DNA of 64,000 nucleotides, taken from the NCBI RefSeq assembly GCF_003351345.1, contig NZ_QQTO01000010.1, positions 1 through 64,000 on the forward strand, in the 5' to 3' direction. Numbering within the stretch: the stretch's first letter is position 1; each line of letters opens with the position of its first letter. This stretch comes from Allobosea caraganae. GTDB lineage: Bacteria; Pseudomonadota; Alphaproteobacteria; Rhizobiales; Beijerinckiaceae. The position numbers and the translations under genes were made by a program. The notes under the pieces were generated by a model that made no database searches, was not told the origin of the DNA, and saw only the letters and a list, made by a program, of their open reading frames with translations. Positions 54,326 to 63,010 of the stretch are shown one piece after another.

Positions 54326-54994
54326 ATGACCACGAACAAAGCCGACACGCTCGCGATCCGGATCAGCCGCGTTTTGGCCGAGCGGATCATTTCCGGCGCG
54401 CTCGAGCCGGGCGCGCGGCTGCGGCAGGACCATGTCGCGGCGGAGTTCGGCGCGAGTCATGTCCCGGTGCGCGAGGCCTTCCAGCGCCTGGAGGCGCAGG
54501 GTCTGGCGATCAGCGAGCCGCGCCGGGGCGTGCGCGTCGCCGCCTTTGATCTGCGCGAGGTCCGCGAGGTCGCGGAGATGCGCGCGGCGCTGGAGGCCCT
54601 GGCACTGCGTCACGCCGCGCCGCACCTGACCAGGGCGATTCTCGACCAGGCCGAGGAGGCCACGCGTGCCGGCGAGAAATCGCCGGATGTCCGGGCCTGG
54701 GAGGAGGTGAATCGGCGCTTCCACCGCCTGATTCTCACGCCCTGCGCCATGCCGCGCCTGCTCGCCTCGATCGACGATCTGCACGCCGCCAGCGCCCGCT
54801 TCCTGTTCTCGGCTTGGCGGGCGGAATGGGAGGCGCCGACCGAGCATGACCACCACGCGATTCTGGCCGCCCTGCGCGGAGGCCAGACCGAGGCGGCCGT
54901 GACGATCCTCGCGCGCCATGTCCAGTGGATCGGCCGTCGCCCGGTGACGACCGCTTCCGGCGCCACGCGCGAGGCCTTCGCCATCGTCGGCTGA
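54326..54994 (+). CDS. bioR: GntR family regulator, BioR type
   Basis: A 222-residue FadR-subfamily regulator. The winged helix is in LAERIISGALEPGARLRQDHVAAEFGASHVPVREAFQRLEAQGL, and an FCD domain follows (from about residue 78, MRAALEALALRHAA). The two TTATCTATAA boxes at its own start and before bioY identify it as BioR, the biotin-dependent repressor of biotin genes in Alphaproteobacteria. There is no ribosome-binding site between the box and the ATG, so translation may be leaderless or start elsewhere. The bioY gene follows after about 100 bases. Confidence 0.85.
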   Translation: MTTNKADTLAIRISRVLAERIISGALEPGARLRQDHVAAEFGASHVPVREAFQRLEAQGLAISEPRRGVRVAAFDLREVREVAEMRAALEALALRHAAPHLTRAILDQAEEATRAGEKSPDVRAWEEVNRRFHRLILTPCAMPRLLASIDDLHAASARFLFSAWRAEWEAPTEHDHHAILAALRGGQTEAAVTILARHVQWIGRRPVTTASGATREAFAIVG

Positions 54995-55065
54995 GACGCC
55001 AGCCGCGACAAGCGGCTTGCAATCTCCCGCATTCTGTGGACTCGATCATAGATCGCAGATGAAAA

Positions 55066-55075
55066 TTATCTATAA
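55066..55075. promoter_or_regulatory. BioR box before bioY
   Basis: TTATCTATAA, identical to the one before bioR, overlaps a TATAAT (55071-55076) that could be the -10 element. A regulator bound here would cover the bioY promoter. It lies 19 bases before the likely start codon. Confidence 0.85.
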
Positions 55076-55093
55076 TTTATGACGGAGATCGAC

Positions 55094-55687
55094 ATGAACG
55101 ATATCAGCTACGCCCCGGTGCGCCCGGGCTTCAGCCCGCTCGCCCTCGCCAACCGCTCTTTGCCGATGCAGGTGGCGGCCGTGCTGCTCGGAACGCTTGT
55201 CCTGGCTCTGGCATCGCGGCTCAGCGTGCCGATGGTGCCGGTGCCGATGACCATGCAGACGCTGGCGGTGACGCTCATCGGCGCCTTCTATGGCTGGCGG
55301 CTGGGCGTTCTCACCATCGTCGCCTGGCTGCTCGAAGGTGCGGCCGGATTGCCGGTGCTGTCGAACGGGGCGTCGGGACTGGCCTATATGATGGGGCCGA
55401 CCGGCGGCTATCTCGTCGCCTTCCCGTTCGCCGCTGCGCTGGTCGGCTGGCTGGCCGAGCGCGGCTGGAACGGCAGCAGCTTGCCGCGCGCCTTTGCCGC
55501 GATGCTGCTCGGCAACCTCGTCTGCCTCGCATTCGGTGCGGCGTGGCTGGCAACGCTCATCGGTGTCGAGCGGGCGCTGCTTGCCGGCGTCGTGCCCTTC
55601 ATCCTGGGAGCCATCGTGAAATCGGCGCTCGGCGCGGCGGTCCTCAGGGCCTTCAGCCGGCCGCTTCCCGGCGCCGATCGGGCGTGA
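55094..55687 (+). CDS. bioY: Biotin transporter BioY
   Basis: A 197-residue membrane protein with six hydrophobic segments, the S component of ECF-type biotin uptake. MVPVPMTMQTLAVTLIGAFYG, LEGAAGLPVLSNGASGLAYMMGPTGGYLVAF and KSALGAAVLRAF are family hallmarks. An ATG at 55079 is in frame, but the ATG at 55094 has GGAG six bases upstream and is preferred. BioM and BioN are not adjacent; BioY can function alone in some bacteria. It is controlled by the BioR box upstream. Confidence 0.94.
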   Translation: MNDISYAPVRPGFSPLALANRSLPMQVAAVLLGTLVLALASRLSVPMVPVPMTMQTLAVTLIGAFYGWRLGVLTIVAWLLEGAAGLPVLSNGASGLAYMMGPTGGYLVAFPFAAALVGWLAERGWNGSSLPRAFAAMLLGNLVCLAFGAAWLATLIGVERALLAGVVPFILGAIVKSALGAAVLRAFSRPLPGADRA

Positions 55688-55815
55688 CGTCGATCCCGGT
55701 CTCGGGCTGTCCGTCGCACGTCGCCTGGCATCGGCGCAGCGACCGCGATGCGGCGGTCCGGCATGTCGCGCGACTGATCGAGGCAATGTTGGGAGGGCCG
55801 GCCGAGCTCGGTTAG
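55683..55815 (+). pseudogene. Possible remnant of a LysR regulator C-terminus
   Basis: The frame from the GTG at 55683 encodes 44 residues that contain SHVAWHRRSDRDAAVRHVARLIEAM, resembling the W-x-HRR-x2-DPA-x-R-x-LR ending of LysR effector domains. No matching N-terminal part is present. It overlaps the bioY end by five bases. It may be a fragment or a chance match. Confidence 0.3.
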
Positions 55816-55828
55816 CCGCGCCGGGAGA

Positions 55829-56140
55829 TTACTTGTCGACGTCGAGCGGCGCTGTCCCCGTCGGCCTGCCGTCGGCACTGAGGGTGATCTTCTCGATGCG
55901 CGCCTCGGCCTGCTTCAGCAGGGCGTCGCAACGCGCCTTCAGCGCCTCGCCGCGGGTGTAGATGTCGATCGATTCCTCGAGCGGCACGTCGCCGCGCTCG
56001 AGCCGGGCGACGATCGCCTCAAGCTGCTTCAGCGCCTCCTCGAAGGGCAGGGCAACGATGTCGGAATTGGTCTTGGCGTCGGTCAAGGTCGGCGATTCCC
56101 GTTGGGCTATCCTTATCGGCTCTGACCCGGTTCGCCGCAA
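55829..56140 (-). CDS. xseB: Exodeoxyribonuclease VII small subunit
   Basis: A small helical protein that pairs with XseA to degrade single-stranded [53 protein letters not shown] is the full family core. The ATG at 56138-56140 gives 103 residues; a TTG at 56084-56086 would give 85, closer to the usual length, so the start is uncertain. In many Alphaproteobacteria xseB lies beside dxs and tlyA; here a block of about 4.3 kb separates them. It follows the Lrp gene by seven bases. Confidence 0.92.
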   Translation of the reverse strand: MRRTGSEPIRIAQRESPTLTDAKTNSDIVALPFEEALKQLEAIVARLERGDVPLEESIDIYTRGEALKARCDALLKQAEARIEKITLSADGRPTGTAPLDVDK

Positions 56141-56147
56141 CCCCGCA

Positions 56148-56612
56148 TCACACCGGCAGCGCCGAGGTCTTCTTGATCGTGCGCAGGGTCAGCGTCGACT
56201 GCACGCGCGTCACGCCGGGCAGCTGCGTGATGATGTCGGTGTGGATGCGCTCGAAATCGGCGCTGTCGCGATAAATCACCCGCATCAGGTAGTCATGCGC
56301 GCCGGCGAGCAGGTGGCATTCGAGGATCTCGGGCAGGTTCTGCACCGCCTGCTCGAAGCTTTCCAGCGAGGCGCGGCCCTGCTGGTCGAGCGTGACGAAG
56401 ACGAAGGCCGTGCCGGGGAAGCCGGCGATCTTGTCGTCGAGCATCATCGCGTAGCCGCGGATCAGCCCGCTCTCCTCCAGCTGCCTGACGCGGCGCAGGC
56501 AGGCGGAGGGCGAGAGGTGCACCTTCTCGGCCAGGTCGGAATTGGTGATGCGGCCATCGTTCTGCAGGATGCGCAGGATGGTGCGGTCGCGGGAATCGAG
56601 TTCGATGGTCAT
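56148..56612 (-). CDS. Lrp/AsnC family transcriptional regulator
   Basis: A 154-residue regulator. The N-terminal HTH is [47 protein letters not shown], and the C-terminal RAM domain that binds amino acids is [27 protein letters not shown]. The ATG at 56610-56612 gives the family start. It is transcribed in the same direction as xseB. Its targets are unknown. Confidence 0.93.
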   Translation of the reverse strand: MTIELDSRDRTILRILQNDGRITNSDLAEKVHLSPSACLRRVRQLEESGLIRGYAMMLDDKIAGFPGTAFVFVTLDQQGRASLESFEQAVQNLPEILECHLLAGAHDYLMRVIYRDSADFERIHTDIITQLPGVTRVQSTLTLRTIKKTSALPV

Positions 56613-56723
56613 GGCAGTTCGTGCCCAGCGGAAGTTGGCGATGGATCGTCGCAAATTCCGCCAAGTGCAAGCAATATTCTGCACCGATTATGCGCGGATG
56701 CGCTGATATACACGTCAACAACC

Positions 56724-56772
56724 GAGCATGATGCCGAAAAGTGCGAAGCGGTTTTCGGACGACGTCATGCTC
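56724..56772. repeat. 49-bp dispersed palindrome, copy 6
   Basis: GAGCATGATGCCGAAAAGTG ... GGTTTTCGGACGACGTCATGCTC, the TTTTCGG subtype, in the 252-base gap between nadQ and the Lrp gene. Confidence 0.85.
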
Positions 56773-56864
56773 TAACTCTCTGCTGGGAGACGGATTCAGA
56801 CTTCGGGTGGGACCGTAAGGCGGACCCATCCGAAGTCATCCGGCTCTTGTGAGGCTGCACAAAA

Positions 56865-57854
56865 CTACCGCTCGGCCGCACCCATGGCGCGGCCGCCGAC
56901 GCGCAGGCCCGGCGCCGGCCGTTCGGCGATGACCTCGCGGCGATAGCGGAACAGCGCGGCGGGGCGTCCGGCGGTGCGGGTCATGGTTCCGGTCGGCTCG
57001 ACCAGCGCGGCGCTCTCGACCAGCCGCCGGAAATTCTGCTTGTGCACGTGCCGGCCCGAGATCGCCTCGACCGTGTTCTGCAGGGCGGTGAGGGTGAAGG
57101 CGTCCGGCATCAGCTCGAACACGACCGGGCGGTATTTCAGCTTGGCGCGGAGCCGGCCGATCGCGGTGGCGAGGATGCGGCGATGGTCGAAGCGCATCGG
57201 CTGGCCCAGCGTCGGCGCATGGTCGAGCGCGTCGGGACGCCGGTCGCGCAGCGCCTCATAGGCGAGCCCGGCATCGTAGAGCAGCTCGTAGCGCTCCAGC
57301 GTCTTCTCCTCGTCCCAGGGGGCGCCGCCGGCGCCGAAGCAGGTCGCCAGCCGCTGCTGGCGCGAGAGCGGGCGCCGGTCCTGCTCGGCCCGCTCGGCCT
57401 CGCTGTCATCCGCCCATTCCTGCAGCAGCGGCAGGATCGTCGTGTCGAGCACGGCGGGGCGCCCGGCGCGCCAGTCCTCCCAGGGGAAGAAGCCGTACCA
57501 GGGCCGGAAGGCCGCGTGCGCTGCGAGCGTCGGTGCCCGCGTCAGCGCGAGATAGCCGACCGAGACGACATGCGGCCCGGTATCGCGGATCTCGGCCTGC
57601 CGGCCGCGGTCGCCGAAGGTGTAGAGCTGCTCGACATAGCCGAGCGAGAGCGCCGTCTGCTCCGCCACCCAGTCGCGCAGGCCGATCTCGAAGGTGCGGT
57701 GCTTCAGCGGGTCGAACGGGCCGTAGGGCAGGCCGGGCGTGGCGTCGCCATCATCGGTCTCGGCCGTCAGGATATGCGGCTGCCCGCCGCTGAAGGCGAC
57801 GATGGCGGCGGCGAGGCCGATTTCGATGGCAGGGGGAGTCAGATTGCGCGGCAT
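56865..57854 (-). CDS. nadQ: NadQ-type NAD biosynthesis regulator
   Basis: A 329-residue protein with a Nudix-like N-terminal part and a C-terminal winged helix. The blocks LPYGPFDPLKHRTFEIGLRDWVAEQT, LGYVEQLYTFGDRGRQ and HVVSVGYLALTR are those of the NadQ family, which represses nadABC when NAD or ATP levels signal sufficiency. The likely winged helix is in FTLTALQNTVEAISGRHVHKQNFRRLVESAALV. The ATG at 57852-57854 gives the family start. A 17-bp tandem repeat lies just upstream. Its probable operator is at 14943-14961. Confidence 0.85.
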   Translation of the reverse strand: MPRNLTPPAIEIGLAAAIVAFSGGQPHILTAETDDGDATPGLPYGPFDPLKHRTFEIGLRDWVAEQTALSLGYVEQLYTFGDRGRQAEIRDTGPHVVSVGYLALTRAPTLAAHAAFRPWYGFFPWEDWRAGRPAVLDTTILPLLQEWADDSEAERAEQDRRPLSRQQRLATCFGAGGAPWDEEKTLERYELLYDAGLAYEALRDRRPDALDHAPTLGQPMRFDHRRILATAIGRLRAKLKYRPVVFELMPDAFTLTALQNTVEAISGRHVHKQNFRRLVESAALVEPTGTMTRTAGRPAALFRYRREVIAERPAPGLRVGGRAMGAAER

Positions 57855-57884
57855 GGCCGGCACGATGCCGCAAGCGCAGCCAGG

Positions 57885-57967
57885 TCTCAATCAGGATCGG
57901 CTCTCAATCAGGATCGGCTCTCAATCAGGATCGGCTCTCAATCAGGATTGGCTCTCAATCGAGATCG
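57885..57967. repeat. 17-bp tandem repeat upstream of nadQ
   Basis: TCTCAATCAGGATCGGC occurs at 57885, 57902 and 57919, then with one change at 57936 (GATTGGC), and as a partial, changed unit at 57953. The array starts 31 bases from the nadQ start, and its far end includes the stop codon (TGA) of the phosphatase gene at 57955. It could be a promoter element, a binding-site array, or simply a slippage product. Confidence 0.9.
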
Positions 57968-58467
57968 ACCCGGAAGGGCGCGCCCTCGAACGCATCCGCG
58001 CCACGGCCGATGCCCTCGATCGCCCGGTTCATCCGCCCGCCGCGCCGCAGCATCTGGTCGGCCAGCGCCACGAGCCGCGCATTCGGCGTCGCCGAGGGCG
58101 AGGCGGCGCGCAGGGCCAGCGCGATGGCCTGCTCGTCGCGCTCCGGTCGCAGCGCGCAGGCGGCGATATAGGCTGCGGCCGTCGAGCGGCTGATCCCGGC
58201 CCAGCAATGGATCACGATCGGCGCAGCCCGGTCCCAGCCGCGCATGAAATGCAGGAAGCGCTCGACATGCTCCTCGCCGGGCAGGATGTGCCCGTCCATC
58301 GGCGCGGTGATGTCGGACATGCCGATGAACAGGTGCCGCTCGGCGCTGATGCCGGGCGGGCGCTCGACCACCGTGTTGACGTTGATCAGCGTCACGACAT
58401 GGCTGGCGCCAACGGCGGCGACCGTCTCGTGCAGCTTCGACAGGGAGGAGACATGGAGCGTCGGCAT
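57955..58467 (-). CDS. Protein tyrosine phosphatase-like protein
   Basis: A 170-residue cytoplasmic protein with the Cys-x5-Arg loop HCWAGISRS (Cys88, Arg94) of dual-specificity phosphatases. The general acid is probably Asp52 in GMSDITAP. The rest has the compact alpha/beta outline of this family. Substrate unknown. Its stop lies in the tandem repeat before nadQ, and the two genes are on the same strand. Confidence 0.83.
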   Translation of the reverse strand: MPTLHVSSLSKLHETVAAVGASHVVTLINVNTVVERPPGISAERHLFIGMSDITAPMDGHILPGEEHVERFLHFMRGWDRAAPIVIHCWAGISRSTAAAYIAACALRPERDEQAIALALRAASPSATPNARLVALADQMLRRGGRMNRAIEGIGRGADAFEGAPFRVDLD

Positions 58468-58607
58468 GGCGAACCGCTTGGCAGATTCCGGCTCTGAGCG
58501 CGAGTCGGTGGTGATGATAGCGCCGAATGAAGCATGGCCAAGAAGTGGGGCATGGCCAAGGCCGTTGAAATGTTTACAACTAAACTGTCGCCCTTCAGGA
58601 TGCCGCC

Positions 58608-59168
58608 ATGAATCTCTGGTTCCGCCTCATCTGGCTCCTCGCGACCACGCCGTTCCGGCCGAAGCTGGTCCCGCCCTTCGGCTGCTCCGTGCTGCCGTTC
58701 CGGGTCTGGTTCCACGATCTCGACACCAGCCTGCACATGAACAATGGCCGCTACTGGACGCTGATGGATCTCGGCCGCACCGACCTGATGCTGCGCAGCG
58801 GCCTCTGGCGCGCCGTGCTGCGCGAGGGCTGGGTGCCGGTGGTCAATGCCGGGATGATCCGCTTCCGCCGCGAGCTCAGGCTGTTTCGCTCCTTCGAGAT
58901 CGAGACCGCGATCATGTGCTGGACCGAGAACTGGCTGGTGATGCAGCACCGCGTCATCGCCCGCGGCCGTGACGGCTCCGAGATCGTCGCGGCGGTCGCG
59001 CTGGCGCGGGCTGCGCTCTACGACCGCAAGGCCAAGGGCTACGTGCCGGTCGCGCGCATCTGGGGCGAGATGGGCATCACGGCTGAAAGCCCGCCGCAGA
59101 CGCCGGAGATCACAGCCTTCCTCGCCGCCGAGGACGCGATGCGGCAGGCGGGGGCGGCGGAGCGCTGA
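58608..59168 (+). CDS. Thioesterase-family (hotdog-fold, THEM6-like) protein
   Basis: A 186-residue protein with an N-terminal hydrophobic stretch (LWFRLIWLLATTPF) and a 4HBT hotdog domain: FHDLDTSLHMNNGRYWTLMDLGRTDLM with the catalytic Asp, then FRRELRLFRSFEIETAIMCWTENWLVMQHRV. It should hydrolyse an acyl thioester, probably acyl-CoA. The ATG at 58608 is preceded by CAGGATGCC. It is divergent from the phosphatase and converges on the histidine-kinase gene. Confidence 0.85.
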   Translation: MNLWFRLIWLLATTPFRPKLVPPFGCSVLPFRVWFHDLDTSLHMNNGRYWTLMDLGRTDLMLRSGLWRAVLREGWVPVVNAGMIRFRRELRLFRSFEIETAIMCWTENWLVMQHRVIARGRDGSEIVAAVALARAALYDRKAKGYVPVARIWGEMGITAESPPQTPEITAFLAAEDAMRQAGAAER

Positions 59169-59174
59169 GAGCGG

Positions 59175-62100
59175 CTACTCCGCCGCCAGCCGCGTCGCGC
59201 GCCACTGTGCCAGCAGCGCCCGCAGCGCGCCGGGCTTCAGCGGCTTGTTCAGGATGTGGACGTCGAAGGCGCCAGCCGCCTCGCGCACCTGCGGCGAGCG
59301 GTCGGCGGTCAGCAGGATCGCGGGGAGCGGCAGGCGCGAGCGCTCGCGCAGCGCCGAGATCGCAGCCAGCCCGTCGCCGCGGTCGAGATGGTAGTCGGCG
59401 ATCAGCACGTCCGGCTCGCCGCCCTTCTTCATCAGCGCCATCGCCTCGTCGAGGCCCGGCGCGGTTACGACGAGGCAGCCCCAGCCTTCGAGCAGCAGCC
59501 GCATGCCGTCGAGGATGGTGGGCTCGTTGTCGATCACCATCAGCTTGAGGCCGGCGAGCTGCCCGGCCGGCGCCTGGCGCGGCGAGGTGCTGGTCGCCAT
59601 CGCCGGCAGCGGCGCGGCGCGCGGCACCATCACCGAGAAGCGCGTGCCGCGGCCGGGCGCCGAGTTGAGCACGAGCTTGTGGTCGAGCGTGCGCGCGATG
59701 CGCTCGACGATGGAGAGGCCGAGGCCCAGCCCCCGCGCCACCCGGGCGCCCTGGTCGAGCCGCTGGAACTCGCGGAACACGGTGCGCTGCTTGCTCTGGG
59801 GGATGCCGAGCCCGGTATCGAGCACCTCGACGGCGATCTGCCCGCCGCGCCGGCGGCAGCCGACCAGCACCTTGCCGTTCGGCGTGTACTTGATCGCGTT
59901 CGAGATCAGGTTCTGGAGCAGGCGCCTGAGCAGCCGCCGGTCCGAGCGCAGCGCGACGCCGGCCGGGACGAAGACGAGCTTCAGCCCCTTCTCCTGGGCG
60001 CTCGGCTCGAATTCGCGCTGGAGCTGGCGCATCAGCTCGTCCAGCCGGAAGCTGGTCAGCTCGGGCTTCATCGCGCCGCCATCGAGCCGCGAGATCTCGA
60101 GCAGCGCGGTCAGGATCTCCTCGACCGCATCGAGCGAGGCGTCGATGTTCTCGGCGAGCTCGGGGATGGCGGCCTGCCGGTCGCGCTCGACCAGCGCGGT
60201 GGCGTAGAGGCGGGCGGCGTTGAGCGGCTGCAGGATGTCGTGGCTGGCGGCGGCGAGGAAGCGGGTCTTCGAGGCATTGGCCTCCTCCGCCTCGCCCTTG
60301 GCGCGCTGGAGCGCGGCATTGACGCGCAAGAGCTCCTCGGTGCGCTCGACGACGCGGCGCTCCAGGCTCTCATTGGTGCGCTCCAGCTCCTCATGCGCCT
60401 CGACCGATTCGGTGATGTCGGTATAGGTCGTCACCAGGCCGCCATCGGGCAGCGGGTTGGAGCGGATCTCGATCACCTTCTTCAGGGGGTAGAGCTTGAG
60501 CCTGACCGGCTCGCGGTCGTTGACGAAGCTCTCCAGCCGCGCCGCCATCAGCTCGTCCTGCTCGCCGTCGCCATAGGCGCCGCGCGCCGCGTTGTAGCGC
60601 ACGATCTCGTCCAGGCCCGTGCCGAAGCGCACCAGCGATTGCGGCAGGTCGTAGAGCTCGATGAAGGCCTGGTTCCAGGCCAGCATCCTGAGGTCGCGGT
60701 CGAGCACGGTGATGCCCTGGCCGGCATGGTCGAGCCCGTGCTGGAGGATGTCGCGGTTGTATTGCAGCGCCGCCGAGGCGTCGTCGAGCAGCTTGAAGGC
60801 GGCCTCGGTCGAGAGGTTGCGCCGCTTCAGCAAGAGCGAGAGCACCAGCCGCGACGAGGCCGCGCCGATGGCGGAGGAGAGCAGGTGCTCGCCGAAGCGC
60901 AGCATGTGGATGTCGGCCTCGCGATTGCCGTTCGGCGCCTCGCCGCGCCCATTGGTGAAGCCGTCGAAGGCGCGCTGCGTCCGCTCCTGGCCGAGATAGC
61001 GGCCGATGGTCGATTGCAGCTCGGCCTCGGTGACGCTGGAGCGCCAGAGCGAGAAGGATTGCGCCATCGTCCCGCGGTCGGATTCGACGAAGGAATTGGC
61101 CTGCAGCCGCTCCATCGCGCTGGCCGGGCGCAGCAAGGAAAAGCCGACATAGCAGAGGACGTTCAGCCCCAGGCTCCAGAGCACGCCGTGGGGCAGGGCC
61201 GGCAGGTCGAGCCCGAACAGCGCCTCCGGCCTGAGCGCCAAGATGCCGAGCGGCCCCTTCTCGACCACGTCGTTCCAGATGCTGTCGGGATGGGCAAGGC
61301 TCGGGATCAGCAGCGTGTAGGTCCAGGTCACCGTCCCGATGATCAGCCCGGCGGCGGCGCCGAGCGCGGTGCCGCGCCGCCAGAGCAGCCCGCCGAAGAA
61401 GGCGGGCGCGATCTGCGCCGTCGCCGCAAACGAGAGCAGGCCGATCGAGACCAAGGCCGCCTCGCCGGCCGCGCGGTAGTAGGCGTAGCCGAGCAGGATC
61501 ACGAGCAGGATGGCGAGGCGCCGGATGATCACGACCTGCGAGCCGAGGTCGCCGCCGGTCGTGCCGTTGCTGCGCTGCTTCAGCGTCGCCAGCGCCCGGT
61601 CGGGATCGGTGAGGAGGCCGCGCAGGCGCAGCATCAGCGGCATGACGAGGTGGTTCGAGATCATGATCGCCAGCGCGACCGAGGCGACGATCACCATCGC
61701 GGTCGCGGCCGAAAGCCCGCCGATGAAGACGATCAGCGCGAGCAGCCCGGCGCCGTGCTCCAGCGGCAGCAGCAGCACGGTCATGTCGCGGTCGACGCCC
61801 GGCCCCGGCATCAGCAACTCGCCCGCCATGGCGAGCGGCAGCACGAACAGGTTGATCAGCACGAGGTAGAGCGGGAACATCCAGGCGGCGCGGCGCACGT
61901 CGCGCGCGTCGCGGTTCTCGACGATCGTCATGTGGAACTGTCGCGCCAGCAGCAGCGAGGCGCAGGCCGAGAGCAGGGTCAGCGTCAGGAAGGTCGGCCA
62001 GTTGGAGGTCCGGTCCCAGATCGGCAGCGCCCCGTCGGGCGGCTTCGAGGCCTTCGCGATCAGGTCGCCGGCGCCGTCGAACAGGCCATAGGCGACGAAG

Positions 62101-62741
62101 ATGCCGAGCACGAGGAAGGCGATCAGCTTCACCACCGATTCGGCCGCGATCGCCAGCACGAGCCCGTCCTGGTGCTCGGTCGCGTCGATATGCCTGGTGC
62201 CGAAGGCGCAGGCGAATCCGGCCAGCACCATGGCGACGAGGAAGGCGAGGTCGCTCAGCACGGGCACGTCGGTCGTCAGCGCCCTCCCGCCGGTCGCGGT
62301 CAGGAAGACCGAGAGCGAATTGGCCACCGCCTTCAATTGCAGCGCGATATAGGGCAGGGCGCCGATGACGGCGACGAGGCAGACCAGCGCCGCGACGCGC
62401 TCGCTCTTGCCGTAGCGCGCGCCGACGAAATCGGCGATCGAGGTGATGTTCTGCGATTTCGCGATGTCGACGATGCGCGCGACGAAGCGGTGGCCGAAGC
62501 CGATCACGAGGATCGGCCCGACATAGATGCCGAGGAAGTCGAAGCCGGCGCTATTGGCGAAGCCGACCGAGCCGTAGAAGGTCCAGGAGGTGCAGTAGAC
62601 GCCGAGCGCCAGCGCGTAGATCGTCGTGCGCGCCCGCCCGGCCATCAGCCGCCGGCCCGAGGTGTCGGCGGCATGCGCGATCGCAAACAGCGCGCAGAGA
62701 TAGCCGAGCGCGACCAGAATGACGGACCAGGCCGGGATCAT
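59175..62741 (-). CDS. Sodium:solute symporter-linked hybrid histidine kinase/response regulator
   Basis: A 1188-residue membrane sensor. Residues about 1-500 have 12-13 membrane segments of the SSS family (MIPAWSVILVALGYLC, SIADFVGARYGKSERVA). A PAS domain follows at about 640-760 (ITVLDRDLRMLAWNQAFIELYDLP), then a short coiled coil, HisKA (AAASHDILQPLNAARL, the His near 825), HATPase_c (NLISNAIKYT, DTGLGIP, GLGLGLSIV), and a C-terminal receiver (VIDNEPT, DVLIADYHLD with the phospho-Asp). It belongs with CbrA-like kinases, so transport or binding of a solute may be coupled to signalling. GGAG lies before the ATG at 62739-62741. Confidence 0.92.
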   Translation of the reverse strand: MIPAWSVILVALGYLCALFAIAHAADTSGRRLMAGRARTTIYALALGVYCTSWTFYGSVGFANSAGFDFLGIYVGPILVIGFGHRFVARIVDIAKSQNITSIADFVGARYGKSERVAALVCLVAVIGALPYIALQLKAVANSLSVFLTATGGRALTTDVPVLSDLAFLVAMVLAGFACAFGTRHIDATEHQDGLVLAIAAESVVKLIAFLVLGIFVAYGLFDGAGDLIAKASKPPDGALPIWDRTSNWPTFLTLTLLSACASLLLARQFHMTIVENRDARDVRRAAWMFPLYLVLINLFVLPLAMAGELLMPGPGVDRDMTVLLLPLEHGAGLLALIVFIGGLSAATAMVIVASVALAIMISNHLVMPLMLRLRGLLTDPDRALATLKQRSNGTTGGDLGSQVVIIRRLAILLVILLGYAYYRAAGEAALVSIGLLSFAATAQIAPAFFGGLLWRRGTALGAAAGLIIGTVTWTYTLLIPSLAHPDSIWNDVVEKGPLGILALRPEALFGLDLPALPHGVLWSLGLNVLCYVGFSLLRPASAMERLQANSFVESDRGTMAQSFSLWRSSVTEAELQSTIGRYLGQERTQRAFDGFTNGRGEAPNGNREADIHMLRFGEHLLSSAIGAASSRLVLSLLLKRRNLSTEAAFKLLDDASAALQYNRDILQHGLDHAGQGITVLDRDLRMLAWNQAFIELYDLPQSLVRFGTGLDEIVRYNAARGAYGDGEQDELMAARLESFVNDREPVRLKLYPLKKVIEIRSNPLPDGGLVTTYTDITESVEAHEELERTNESLERRVVERTEELLRVNAALQRAKGEAEEANASKTRFLAAASHDILQPLNAARLYATALVERDRQAAIPELAENIDASLDAVEEILTALLEISRLDGGAMKPELTSFRLDELMRQLQREFEPSAQEKGLKLVFVPAGVALRSDRRLLRRLLQNLISNAIKYTPNGKVLVGCRRRGGQIAVEVLDTGLGIPQSKQRTVFREFQRLDQGARVARGLGLGLSIVERIARTLDHKLVLNSAPGRGTRFSVMVPRAAPLPAMATSTSPRQAPAGQLAGLKLMVIDNEPTILDGMRLLLEGWGCLVVTAPGLDEAMALMKKGGEPDVLIADYHLDRGDGLAAISALRERSRLPLPAILLTADRSPQVREAAGAFDVHILNKPLKPGALRALLAQWRATRLAAE

Positions 62742-63010
62742 CTCGTCTCCATGGCGCAAAGCTTAGCGCATCGGCAGGCCGAGCGCGATGCGGCTTTCGG
62801 CCGGTATCTGTGGCTAACTGCCTTGGATCGCTGGCTGATTTCAGCATGGCTCCGGCCGTCGCCACGAGCTCGGGGCCGCTTCGTCTCGCATAGCGGGAAC
62901 CAATTCGCCGGCCGCGGTCTTCTAACCCGCGCCACTCTCCACTAGCCTGCTTCAGCGCCTTGCCGCTTGGGCAGGCGCCTTGCGACCGTCTCGAGAAGAA
63001 GGGGCCGAGA

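Noticed and set aside
13954..56772. The dispersed 49-bp palindromes as NadQ operators
   Set aside because: They contain GAGCAT and ATGCTC but facing outward and 35 bases apart, whereas the nadA site has ATGCTC-5-GAGCAT facing inward.
59256..62945. A 1229-codon open frame on the plus strand opposite the histidine-kinase gene
   Set aside because: It is longer than the true gene but runs antisense to it and consists of an arginine-, aspartate- and histidine-rich pattern without any domain; it is an effect of high GC content.
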